Assembly: GCF_947491795.1 (NCBI RefSeq)
Contig: NZ_CANLKW010000002.1
Coordinates: 484,001-548,000 of the forward strand
Direction of reading: 5' to 3'
From: an uncultured Roseobacter sp.
GTDB lineage: Bacteria > Pseudomonadota > Alphaproteobacteria > Rhodobacterales > Rhodobacteraceae
DNA length: 64,000 nucleotides
The notes beneath the pieces are model-generated. The model searched no databases. It was not told the origin of the DNA and was given only the letters and a program-made list of their open reading frames with translations. Of the stretch, positions 17,737 to 26,300 are shown in pieces. The position numbers and the translations under genes were made by a program. Each line of letters opens with the position of its first letter. Positions within the stretch are counted from its first letter, which is position 1.

Positions 17737-18117
17737 TTAATCAAAGGGTTTTGCCGGTACGGATGCTGCGCCCTGGGACCTGTTTTCCAGCGCTTGGGCA
17801 CTTTTTTCTGTTTCTGAAGCGTGCGGAACGTCATCGGCAATGACGGGCGCGCGGGTCGTATAGACGACGTGTTCGGGCTGCCTGAGCAGCGCCATGGACG
17901 GGGCCGCACAGTCCGTGGCAGGCCCCGAGGACGCTGCCAAACCTGAGAAAAGCCCGGACGATAAGCCGGGGTTACAAGGAGAGATGAGCCCTTTGCCGGT
18001 TTCAGACGTGCTGGAAAAGCCACGGCTGACCACGTTGCCACTGAACGCAGCGCATCCGGCCATAAGAATGGCCACCGCGCAAACGCATGACAGGATGGTT
18101 CCGGTTCTGAGGTTCAT
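17737..18117 (-). CDS. Putative small lipoprotein
   Basis: The 126-residue product has a classical lipoprotein signal: a short Arg-containing N-terminus, a hydrophobic core and the lipobox LMAGC with the acceptor Cys at about residue 22. The mature part is rich in Ser, Gly, Ala and Pro, with no recognised domain. An RBS (CAGGAG) precedes the start. It heads a two-gene unit with the HTH-like protein at 17326. Function unknown; membrane attachment is a confident inference from the lipobox. Confidence 0.65.
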   Translation of the reverse strand: MNLRTGTILSCVCAVAILMAGCAAFSGNVVSRGFSSTSETGKGLISPCNPGLSSGLFSGLAASSGPATDCAAPSMALLRQPEHVVYTTRAPVIADDVPHASETEKSAQALENRSQGAASVPAKPFD

Positions 18118-18199
18118 TCAACAAACTCCTGCGTGTGCCCCACCCAGGTTTGTCAGCCGGACCTCGTCGTCAAAAATCTGACTCCGGCTGGCCACTGTT

Positions 18200-18349
18200 A
18201 TGCCACATTTTCGTCCCATTTCAAATTTTACTGAAATTCGGAACGTCTTTGGAAACAGTGCGCGCGATACCGACGGAATTGACCATGTGAATATGGTAAA
18301 GATTCTTCCCGCATATGTTGAATGTCTGGATGATGTACTGAAAAGATGA
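18200..18349 (+). CDS. Possible 49-residue small protein (AT-rich frame)
   Basis: The frame ATG 18200 to TGA 18349 translates to a sequence starting MPHFRPISNFTEIRNVFGNS and ending ECLDDVLKR. Residue composition looks protein-like, with balanced charges, hydrophobics and an amphipathic C-terminal helix. Third codon positions are mostly A or T, quite unlike the GC-rich third positions of neighbouring genes, so it is either recently acquired or not coding. No clear Shine-Dalgarno sequence precedes it. Recorded as a low-confidence candidate in an otherwise unexplained interval. Confidence 0.22.
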   Translation: MPHFRPISNFTEIRNVFGNSARDTDGIDHVNMVKILPAYVECLDDVLKR

Positions 18350-18357
18350 AATAAATC

Positions 18358-18375
18358 AGAACTTTGGAAAGTTCT
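18358..18375. repeat. Perfect 8-base-arm palindrome
   Basis: The sequence AGAACTTT-GG-AAAGTTCT has two perfect 8-base arms around a 2-base centre, starting 9 bases after the candidate small frame. The tight spacing fits a dimeric regulator site better than a stable RNA hairpin, and no T-tract follows. Function unknown. Confidence 0.4.
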
Positions 18376-18614
18376 TGGGACATCAAACCGAATGCACCTG
18401 TTCGGGCGGGCCAACCTGCCACGAATCGTATGTCAGAGGGGGTTGCGCACAGAGAATCCCGGGAGTGTCCGTCTGTTTGCCTGCTCAAAATGTGACGAAA
18501 AGATGTCGTGCGACGGTCGTGGTCCGGCGTGGTCACACAGTTCTTTGCGATGAAATAGCAACACTCAGCGCCCTTACTCAGGGCACGATGCGTATCTGAA
18601 TTTTTTGGGGGACT

Positions 18615-18700
18615 TGGTGCCCAGGAGAGGACTCGAACCTCCACGTCCATACAGACACTAGCACCTGAAGCTAGCGCGTCTACCATTCCGCCACCTGGGC
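18615..18700 (-). tRNA. tRNA-Leu (anticodon CAG)
   Basis: Read on the minus strand, the gene begins GCCCAGGTGGCGGAATGG and ends CCTGGGCACCA, giving a perfect 7-base acceptor stem, discriminator A and an encoded CCA. The anticodon arm is CTAGC-TTCAGGT-GCTAG, anticodon CAG, so it decodes CUG leucine codons. A long variable arm (TGTCTGTATGGACG) and the TTCGAGTC T-loop are class II tRNA-Leu features. Total 86 bases. Confidence 0.97.
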
Positions 18701-18885
18701 AGGTGTCGTGAGACCGGCGTTTAAGGGGTTGCCCCGAGGGTGTCAAACGGATTCTTCAGCATTTCTCGGCCATGCGTCATGGCCCTGCCGCGTCAGCCGT
18801 CCGGGGACCCGCGCGGATTTGCGCCTTGTCTCAGGAGCGGTGCAAATGTACATCCGTGGGTGTGCACGACAGAAAGAGGCAAGCG

Positions 18886-19869
18886 ATGTCAAAACTGGTC
18901 ACAATCTACGGCGGTTCCGGGTTCGTCGGGCGGTACATCGCGCGCCGGATGGCAAAAGCGGGATGGCGCGTGCGGGTCGCGGTTCGCCGTCCGAATGAAG
19001 CGATTTTTGTCAAACCCTACGGCGTCGTGGGCCAGGTCGAGCCGGTCCTGTGCAATATCCGCAATGATGCGTCTGTGGCGCAGGTCATGCAGGGTGCCGA
19101 TGCGGTTGTGAACTGCGTCGGTATTCTGGGCGAAACCGGCAAGAACAGCTTTGAGGCGGTTCAGGCAGAAGGTGCTGCCCGTATTGCCCGCATTGCTGCC
19201 GAACAGGGCATCGCCTCGATGGTCCATGTCTCGGCAATCGGTGCAGATGCGGGATCAGACAGCGAATACGCCAGTTCCAAAGCGGCGGGTGAAGCGGGCG
19301 TTACCGGGCATATGCCGGATGCGGTGATCCTGCGCCCTTCGATCATTTTCGGACCGGAGGATCAGTTTTTTAACCGCTTTGCCTCCATGACCCGGCTTGG
19401 GCCTGTTCTGCCGGTTGTCGGTGCGGACACAAGGTTCCAGCCTGTCTATGTGGATGATGTTGCAAAGGCTGCCGAACTGGCGCTGACCGGCAAGATCGCT
19501 GCGGGTGTCTATGAGCTGGGCGGGCCTGATGCGGCGACGTTCCGGGGTCTGATGGAGCGGATGCTGGCCACGATCCACCGTCGCCGCCTGATTGTGAATG
19601 TGCCGTTTTTTGCCGCGCGGATCATGGCGTTCGGGTTTGATCTTTTGCAGACGCTTTCGGGCGGACTGTTCACAAACAGCATGATCACGCGGGATCAGGT
19701 GCGCAACCTGGCGCGGGATAATGTGGTGTCTGAGGATGCCCGTGGATTTGCGGAACTGGGCATTGAGCCCGTGTCCATGACCTCTGTGCTGCCGGAATAT
19801 CTGTGGAGGTTCCGCCCGTCGGGTCAGTATGACGCGATCAAACAGTCGGCGAAAAACCTGCGGACCTAG
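18886..19869 (+). CDS. NDUFA9-like NAD(P)H-binding oxidoreductase (complex I-associated SDR family)
   Basis: The 327-residue extended-SDR protein starts at ATG 18886 with AAAGAGG upstream. It has the nucleotide-binding motif YGGSGFVGRYIARRMAKAG (about residues 8-25), VNCVGILGE, HVSAIGADAGSDSEYASSKAAGE, LRPSIIFGPEDQFFNRFA and a C-terminal region typical of the bacterial homologues of NDUFA9/39-kDa subunit of respiratory complex I. Such proteins may help complex I assembly or quinone biosynthesis; this is family knowledge. The stop codon overlaps the uppP stop in the palindrome CTAG. Confidence 0.88.
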   Translation: MSKLVTIYGGSGFVGRYIARRMAKAGWRVRVAVRRPNEAIFVKPYGVVGQVEPVLCNIRNDASVAQVMQGADAVVNCVGILGETGKNSFEAVQAEGAARIARIAAEQGIASMVHVSAIGADAGSDSEYASSKAAGEAGVTGHMPDAVILRPSIIFGPEDQFFNRFASMTRLGPVLPVVGADTRFQPVYVDDVAKAAELALTGKIAAGVYELGGPDAATFRGLMERMLATIHRRRLIVNVPFFAARIMAFGFDLLQTLSGGLFTNSMITRDQVRNLARDNVVSEDARGFAELGIEPVSMTSVLPEYLWRFRPSGQYDAIKQSAKNLRT

Positions 19870-20669
19870 GCGTAGGCCCAGACCAGCAGAACAATCCCCA
19901 GAAACACCCTGTAGACGACATAGGGCGTGAAGCTGACGGTTTTCAGCAGACGCATCATCAGGGCAAGTGCGCCGAGAGCGGCGACGAAAGCAAAGGCAGC
20001 GGCCAGAGCGGCATCGCGCGCCAGAGCCCGGTCGGCCTGGCCAATGACATCAAGGCTGAGCAGCGCACCAGAGGCGATGATTGTGGGCACAGACATCAGC
20101 ATGGCAATACGTGCGGCCCCTTCGCGGTCATAGCCCAGGCGGCGCGCGGCGGTGATCGTGATACCAGAGCGGGACGTGCCCGGGATCAGCGCCAGAACCT
20201 GTGCAAGGCCCATCAGGGCGGCATCCCGGATGGACCAGCTGGCGGCTTTTTTGTCGGTGCTGCCGGTTTTGTCTGCCCACCAGAGCACCAGCCCGAAACC
20301 CAGCATTGTCCAGCCGATGACAGTAACCGACCGCATCGCCTCGTCCAGGCCGGTCACTTTGATGATGAAACCCACGATGATCACCGGCACCGTAGATATC
20401 CCAAGGCAGAGCGCCAGAAAGGCGCCCTGGGTGTCGACCCTGCCGCGTATCAGGCGCAGCGTTCCGGACAGGGCCAGACGCACATCGGGCCAGAAATAGA
20501 TGACCACCGCAAAGAGCGTGCCCACGTGAACAGCCACATCAATTGCGAGACCCTGATCGGGGCTGCCCGTCAGTGCAGGCAGCAGTGCCAGATGGCCCGA
20601 TGAGCTGACGGGCAGGAATTCTGTCAGGCCCTGGATGACAGCGACGAGGATGAGATGAAACAGTGTCAC
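19866..20669 (-). CDS. uppP: Undecaprenyl-diphosphatase UppP
   Basis: UppP dephosphorylates undecaprenyl diphosphate to recycle the lipid carrier for cell wall synthesis. I chose GTG 20669 (reads TLFHLILVAVIQGLTEFLP after the start), giving 267 residues, the usual length; the open frame extends further upstream without family similarity. The motifs are EFLPVSSSGHLALLP, and PGTSRSGITITAARRLGYDREGAARIAMLMSVP, with about eight membrane helices. The gene is convergent with the NDUFA9-like gene and divergent from gltD. Confidence 0.95.
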   Translation of the reverse strand: MTLFHLILVAVIQGLTEFLPVSSSGHLALLPALTGSPDQGLAIDVAVHVGTLFAVVIYFWPDVRLALSGTLRLIRGRVDTQGAFLALCLGISTVPVIIVGFIIKVTGLDEAMRSVTVIGWTMLGFGLVLWWADKTGSTDKKAASWSIRDAALMGLAQVLALIPGTSRSGITITAARRLGYDREGAARIAMLMSVPTIIASGALLSLDVIGQADRALARDAALAAAFAFVAALGALALMMRLLKTVSFTPYVVYRVFLGIVLLVWAYA

Positions 20670-20815
20670 GTGCAAAGCCCTGACAGGAGATGGTTTCAGA
20701 GTGGTATAAGGGCAGGGAATCAAATGAAAAGTGGCAAAATAAAACCGAAACGGACCTAATTTCATGCAGATTTTTGCCCGTGACTTGATTTTACTTGAAA
20801 AATTCCTGTTTATAG

Positions 20816-20830
20816 GTCAGCAATACTGAC
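20816..20830. promoter_or_regulatory. Inverted repeat upstream of gltD (GTCAG-CAATA-CTGAC)
   Basis: A 5-base perfect inverted repeat with a 5-base centre lies 62 bases before the gltD start, downstream of an AT-rich promoter-like stretch (TTGATT near 20785, TTTATA near 20809). The core CAGCAATACTGAC recurs with one change upstream of the GFA-gltB unit (22412-22424), which suggests a shared regulator or a shared leader structure. Function inferred. Confidence 0.35.
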
Positions 20831-20891
20831 TTTATTTATCCTGAACTATCCCGTAAGCGGTATGGACTGAAGTTTGCGGAGGAGCGGGACC

Positions 20892-22325
20892 ATGGCAGAA
20901 CAGCCGATGCTGAAATTCGTTACTGTAGAACGTGACATGCCAGAAAAGCGTGAAGCTGCCGCGCGCCGCGAGGATTTCCGCGAGATCTATGCCGAATATG
21001 CCGAGGCAAAGGCGCAGGAACAGTCCAGCCGCTGCTCGCAGTGCGGTGTGCCCTATTGCCAGAGCCACTGCCCGCTGCACAACAATATCCCCGACTGGCT
21101 GCGTCTGACTGCCGAGGGCCGCCTGCAGGAGGCCTATGAGGTCAGCCAGGCCACGAACACCTTCCCGGAAATCTGTGGCCGGATCTGCCCGCAGGACCGC
21201 CTGTGCGAGGGCAACTGCGTGATTGAGCAGTCGGGTCACGGCACGGTCACTATCGGTGCGGTCGAGAAATACATCACAGATACGGCCTGGGAAGAAGGCT
21301 GGGTGCTGCCCATCTCTCCCCGGCAGGAACGCGCGGAATCCGTGGGCATCATCGGGGCAGGCCCGGGTGGGCTGGCCGCGGCGGACGTGCTGCGCCGCGC
21401 CGGTGTGCAGGTCACGGTCTATGACCGCTATGACCGCGCGGGCGGTCTGCTGACCTATGGCATCCCCGGTTTCAAGCTGGAAAAAGACATCGTTGTGCGC
21501 CGCAACGAACAGCTCGCACAGGGCGGTGTGACCTTCCGGCTGAACATGAATGTGGGCGAGGACATCAGCTTTGCAGACATCCGCGCACAGCATGACGCGG
21601 TCATCATTGCCACGGGCGTCTATAAATCACGGGGGCTTGAGGCCCCGGGCGTGGGTGCTGCGGGCGTTGTGCGCGCGATTGATTTCCTCACGGCCTCCAA
21701 CCGCAAAAGCTTTGGCGACACGGTGCCGGAATTTGAGTCCGGTGCGCTGAACGCAGAAGGCAAACGCGTTGTTGTCATCGGTGGTGGCGACACGGCGATG
21801 GACTGTGTGCGGACCTCTGTCCGGCAGGGGGCCACCTCAGTGAAATGCCTCTATCGCCGTGACCGCGCGAACATGCCCGGCTCGCAGCGCGAAGTGCAGA
21901 ACGCCGAAGAAGAGGGCGTGATCTTTGAATGGCTGTCGGCCCCCAAAGGGTTCACCGGCGATCCGGTCACGGGCGTGATGGTGCAAAAGATGCGCCTGGG
22001 CGCACCGGATGCCACGGGCCGCCAGACACCAGAGGTGATCGAGGGCGCGGATTACATCGAAGAGGCGGATATCGTCATCATGGCGCTGGGCTTTGAGCCC
22101 GAGGCGCTGCCCACGCTCTGGGACCAGCCGGAACTGCCGGTCACGCGCTGGGGCACGATCAAGGCGGCCTTTACCACAGGTGCCACGGACCTGGACGGTG
22201 TCTATGCCGTGGGCGACATCGTACGGGGCGCCAGCCTGGTGGTCTGGGCCATCCGCGACGGGCGCGATTGTGCCGAAGCGATCCTGGAAAAGATGGGCGC
22301 AGGCAGCGCCATCGCCGCTGAATAA
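20892..22325 (+). CDS. gltD: Glutamate synthase small subunit GltD
   Basis: GltD supplies electrons from NADPH to GltB for making glutamate from glutamine and 2-oxoglutarate. Start ATG 20892 is preceded by GGAGGAG; a TTG at 20874 is in frame but lies before the RBS. The 477-residue protein has N-terminal iron-sulfur cysteines (CSQCGVPYCQSHCPLHNNIPDW and CGRICPQDRLCEGNC), an FAD-binding motif (IIGAGPGGLAAADVLRRAG), an NADPH-binding motif (VVVIGGGDTAMDC) and the end motif VYAVGDIVRGASLVVWAI. gltB follows about 1 kb downstream, separated by two GFA genes. Confidence 0.97.
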   Translation: MAEQPMLKFVTVERDMPEKREAAARREDFREIYAEYAEAKAQEQSSRCSQCGVPYCQSHCPLHNNIPDWLRLTAEGRLQEAYEVSQATNTFPEICGRICPQDRLCEGNCVIEQSGHGTVTIGAVEKYITDTAWEEGWVLPISPRQERAESVGIIGAGPGGLAAADVLRRAGVQVTVYDRYDRAGGLLTYGIPGFKLEKDIVVRRNEQLAQGGVTFRLNMNVGEDISFADIRAQHDAVIIATGVYKSRGLEAPGVGAAGVVRAIDFLTASNRKSFGDTVPEFESGALNAEGKRVVVIGGGDTAMDCVRTSVRQGATSVKCLYRRDRANMPGSQREVQNAEEEGVIFEWLSAPKGFTGDPVTGVMVQKMRLGAPDATGRQTPEVIEGADYIEEADIVIMALGFEPEALPTLWDQPELPVTRWGTIKAAFTTGATDLDGVYAVGDIVRGASLVVWAIRDGRDCAEAILEKMGAGSAIAAE

Positions 22326-22330
22326 AACGC

Positions 22331-22385
22331 CATCGGTGCGGCATCGGTATCACGTCGGTAAAACGTCGGTATTACGTCGGTGCGC
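22331..22385. repeat. Five direct repeats with exact 11-base period behind gltD
   Basis: TCGGT occurs at 22333, 22344, 22355, 22366 and 22377, each preceded by CA or CG, with four to six variable bases between. The period is exactly 11 bases, about one helical turn, so all copies face the same side of DNA. The array begins 5 bases after the gltD stop codon. It could be a binding array, a processing site or a Rhodobacterales-type extragenic repeat. Confidence 0.7.
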
Positions 22386-22411
22386 AGCGTACGGTGAGAA
22401 ACTGTTAAGGA

Positions 22412-22424
22412 CAGCAATGCTGAC
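22412..22424. promoter_or_regulatory. Second copy of the glt box, upstream of the GFA-gltB unit
   Basis: CAGCAATGCTGAC matches CAGCAATACTGAC at 20818-20830 in 12 of 13 bases. It ends 22 bases before the start of the first GFA gene, so it is close to or within the ribosome binding region. The internal CAGC-AAT-GCTG is a perfect inverted repeat. Shared placement before gltD and before the GFA-gltB unit suggests coordinated control; not proven. Confidence 0.35.
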
Positions 22425-22446
22425 CTGAGAACGCGAGGGGGCCAAA

Positions 22447-22878
22447 ATGGTTCAGACGCAAACCCTGAAAGGCCAGTGCCTGTGCGGCGCTGTCACGGTG
22501 ACGGTTCAGTCCGAAAACCCGCGCCTGCAGGCCTGTCACTGTGACATGTGCCGCCGCCACACCAGCAGCGTTTTTATTTCGGTGGACACTGTGCCCGGCA
22601 CGCTGGAGGTCGCGGGTCCGGCGCAGAGCTTTGCCTCGTCTGACTGGGCGGAGCGCGGATTTTGCGGCACCTGCGGATCGACCCTGTGGTACGGCACGGT
22701 GCATGACGGCATGCGCCACCCGGCGGCAGGGCTGTTTGACAATGCGGCGGGGGCAACGCTCAAGCTGGAATATTTCGCTGATCAGTGCCCGGGTGGCTAC
22801 CGGTTTGAGGGCGCGCACCGCCGCCTGAGCACCGCAGAGACCATCGCGCTGTTTTCAGACGGGGAGGACGGTGCATGA
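22447..22878 (+). CDS. GFA-family zinc-binding protein, first copy
   Basis: The 143-residue protein has the GFA (glutathione-dependent formaldehyde-activating enzyme/CENP-V) fold with its zinc cysteines: GQCLCGAV near the N-terminus, CHCDMCRR about residues 32-38, and CGTCGSTLWY near 75. In studied members the domain binds zinc and sometimes glutathione; most bacterial members have no known substrate. The stop overlaps the next GFA start by 4 bases (ATGA). Insertion between gltD and gltB is unusual and hints at a link with glutamate synthase, which is inference. Confidence 0.88.
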   Translation: MVQTQTLKGQCLCGAVTVTVQSENPRLQACHCDMCRRHTSSVFISVDTVPGTLEVAGPAQSFASSDWAERGFCGTCGSTLWYGTVHDGMRHPAAGLFDNAAGATLKLEYFADQCPGGYRFEGAHRRLSTAETIALFSDGEDGA

Positions 22879-23312
22879 CCGACCGTCTGGAAGGGCAATG
22901 CCTGTGTGGTGCCGTGCGCATCACGGTCGAGGGGTTTCACGACCCGCGCCCGGGGGCCTGCCACTGCCGTATGTGCCAGCGCTGGTCCGGCGGGCTGTTT
23001 TTGTGTTTCGAGGCGGCGGCAGAGGGCGTGACCGTCACGGGTGAGGTTGCGCAATATACCTCCTCGGCCTTTTCGGAGCGCGCCTTTTGCCCCCGTTGCG
23101 GGTCGCATCTGTGGATGCGCAACACCGATGGCGACGCTGACAGCTACGAGCTGATGCCGGGGCTTTTTGATGCTGTTCTGAGCGCGCCGCTGCGCTCGGA
23201 AGTCTATGTCGACCAGGCGATGGCGTCGGTTCAGTTGTCGGGTGATCACCCGACCGCCACGCGCGCCGTCTATGAATCAAAGAACAAATCTGTGCAGGGA
23301 GATGCCACATGA
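22875..23312 (+). CDS. GFA-family zinc-binding protein, second copy
   Basis: This 145-residue paralogue of the preceding gene has the same metal motifs: GQCLCGAVRI, CHCRMCQRWSGG and CPRCGSHLWM. The two copies differ widely elsewhere, so the duplication is old or they were gathered separately. Both ends are translationally coupled: its ATG overlaps the first GFA stop, and its own stop overlaps the gltB ATG (ATGA at 23309-23312). Expression of gltB is therefore probably tied to translation of this gene. Substrate unknown. Confidence 0.88.
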   Translation: MTDRLEGQCLCGAVRITVEGFHDPRPGACHCRMCQRWSGGLFLCFEAAAEGVTVTGEVAQYTSSAFSERAFCPRCGSHLWMRNTDGDADSYELMPGLFDAVLSAPLRSEVYVDQAMASVQLSGDHPTATRAVYESKNKSVQGDAT

Positions 23313-26300
23313 CCGTATATGATGAAGCCTGGGTCGCGCAGGAAGAGACAAAACGGGCCTTTATGGCAGAGCACGGCCTTTATTCCGAAGGTGAGGAGCA
23401 TTCTTCCTGCGGGGTGGGTCTGGTGGTTTCCATCGACGGCAAAAAGAGCCGCAGCGTGGTCGAGAACGGCATCAAAGCGCTGAAGGCGATCTGGCACCGT
23501 GGCGCTGTGGATGCGGATGGCAAGACCGGCGACGGTGCGGGCATTCACGTGCAGATCCCGGTGGAATTCTTTTACGATCAGGTGCGCCGCACCGGTCACT
23601 CCCCGCGCGAGGACGAGCTGATCGCGGTGGGTCAGGTGTTTCTGCCGCGCACGGATTTCGGCGCGCAGGAAACCTGCCGGACCATCGTCGAGACCGAAGT
23701 GCTGCGCATGGGCTACTATATCTATGGCTGGCGGCACGTGCCCGTGGATATCTCCTGTCTGGGCGAAAAGGCCAATGCGACGCGGCCCGAGATCGAGCAG
23801 ATCCTGATTTCCAACACCAAGGGCGTGGACGAAGACACCTTTGAGCGCGAGCTTTATGTGATCCGCCGCCGCATCGAAAAGGCGGCTTTGGCAGCCCAGG
23901 TGCCGACGCTCTATATTGCGTCGATGTCCTGCCGGTCGATCATCTACAAGGGGATGATGCTGGCCGAACAGGTCGCCGAGTTCTACCCTGATCTGATGGA
24001 CGAACGGTTCGAGAGTGCCTTTGCGATTTATCACCAGCGCTATTCCACCAACACGTTCCCCCAGTGGTGGCTGGCGCAGCCGTTCCGGATGCTGGCCCAT
24101 AACGGCGAGATCAACACGCTGCGCGGCAACCTGAACTGGATGAAGAGCCACGAGATCCGCATGGCGTCGGGTGCCTTTGGCGAGATGGCAGAGGACATCA
24201 AACCGATTGTCCCTGCGGGATCCTCCGACAGTGCGGCGCTGGATGCGGTGTTCGAGGTGCTGGTGCGCGCAGGGCGTAATGCGCCGATGGCCAAGACCAT
24301 GCTGGTGCCGGAAAGCTGGTCGAAACAGGCCGTCGAACTGCCGCAGACCTGGCGGGACATGTATTCCTACTGCAACTCGGTGATGGAGCCCTGGGACGGT
24401 CCGGCGGCGCTGGCCATGACGGACGGGCGCTGGGTCTGCGCGGGGCTGGACCGCAACGGTCTGCGCCCGATGCGCTATGTGGTGACCAACGACAATATGC
24501 TGATCGCCGGGTCCGAGACCGGCATGGTGCCGCTGGACGAGGCCCGCGTGGTCGAAAAGGGCGCGCTGGGCCCGGGTCAGCTGCTGGCGGTGGATATGAA
24601 AGAGGGCGGTCTGTTCCACGACACGGCCATCAAGAACAGGCTTGCGGCCAGCCAGCCTTTTGGCGACTGGGTGGGCAAGATCAAGGACCTGGACAGCCAG
24701 CTGGGCGGGATCACCGAAAAGGCGATTTTTACCGGGGATGCGCTGCGCCGCCGTCAGGTTGCGGCGGGCTATTCCATCGAAGAGCTGGAGCAGATCCTGG
24801 CCCCCATGGCCGAAGACGCCAAGGAGGCGCTGGCCTCGATGGGCGATGACACGCCCTCGGCCGTTCTGTCGGGTAAATACCGCCCGCTGAGCCACTTCTT
24901 TCGCCAGAATTTCAGCCAGGTGACCAACCCGCCGATCGATTCCCTGCGTGAATTCCGCGTGATGAGCCTCAAGACCCGGTTCGGCAACCTGAAAAACGTG
25001 CTCGACGAGGACAGCAGCCAGACCGAGATTCTGACGCTGGACAGCCCCTTTGTCGGCAATGCCCAGTTCCAGGCGCTGACCGAGCATTTCAACGCAGACC
25101 TGGTGCAGATCGACTGCAGCTTTGAGCCGGGCACCGGAAACCTGAGCAAGGGTCTGGAGCGCATCCGCCGCGAGGCAGAGGATGCGGTGCGCTCAGGCGC
25201 GGGACATCTGGTGCTGACCGACCAGCAGAGCGGCGAGGGCCTGGTGGCCATGCCGATGATCCTGGCCACCAGCGCGGTGCACAGCCATCTGACGCGCAAG
25301 GGGCTGCGGACCTTTACCTCGCTCAACGTGCGGTCGGCGGAATGTGTGGACCCGCATTACTTTGCCGTGCTGATCGGTTGCGGGGCGACGACCGTCAACG
25401 CCTATCTGGCCGAGGACAGCCTGGCGGACCGCATCGAGCGCGGCCTGCTGGATGTGAACCTGACCACTGCTGTGGCGCGCTATCGCAATGCAATTGACCA
25501 GGGTCTGCTCAAGATCATGGCCAAGATGGGCATTTCGGTCATTTCCTCCTATCGGGGTGGTCTGAACTTTGAGGCCGTGGGCCTCTCCCGGGCGATGTGT
25601 GCGGAATATTTCCCCGGCATGACCAGCCGTATTTCCGGCATTGGCGTCAGCGGTATTCAGCGCAAGGCCGAGGAAGTACATGCCAAAGGCTGGGCCGAAG
25701 TATCCAGCGTGCTGCCCATCGGCGGGTTCTATAAAGCGCGCAAATCCGGCGAGACCCACGCCTGGGAAGCCACGTCGATGCATATGATGCAGATGGCCTG
25801 TAACCGCGCCTCTTACGAGATGTGGAAGCAGTATTCGGCCAAGATGCAGAGCAATCCGCCGATCCATCTGCGTGATCTGCTGGACATCAAACCCATGGGC
25901 AACCCGGTCCCGATTGAGGAAGTGGAAAGCATCACGTCCATACGGAAGCGTTTTGTCACGCCGGGCATGAGCCTGGGCGCGCTGAGCCCTGAGGCCCACA
26001 AAACCCTGAACGTGGCCATGAACCGCATCGGCGCAAAATCGGACAGCGGCGAGGGCGGCGAGGACCCGGCACATTTTGTCCCGGAAGCAAACGGCGACAA
26101 CCCGTCGGCCAAGATCAAACAGGTTGCCTCGGGCCGCTTTGGCGTCACGGCGGAATACCTCAACCAGTGCGAAGAGCTGGAGATCAAAGTGGCCCAGGGG
26201 GCGAAACCCGGTGAGGGCGGCCAGCTGCCTGGCATGAAGGTCACCGACCTGATCGCCCGGCTGCGCCATTCGACCAAGGGGGTGACGCTGATCTCGCCGC

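Larger units (their letters stand above)
18118..18614. other. Gene-poor 497-base stretch between lipoprotein gene and tRNA-Leu
   Basis: The part nearest 18118 should carry the promoter of the lipoprotein gene (minus strand). A possible 49-codon frame lies at 18200-18349 (+) and a perfect palindrome at 18358-18375. The remainder (18380-18600) shows no gene. A minus-strand frame at 18228-18746 runs through the tRNA and is not coding. A weak inverted repeat, GCCCT/AGGGC, near 18570-18585 might help end the tRNA transcript. Confidence 0.5.

Noticed and set aside
18228..18746. 172-codon frame covering tRNA-Leu
   Set aside because: It translates through the tRNA gene, which is clear from its cloverleaf and CCA end.
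23270..25087. 605-codon open frame opposite gltB
   Set aside because: The gltB frame on the other strand is certain. Long antisense frames are common opposite GC-rich genes, and the translation is His/Arg/Gln-rich without motifs.
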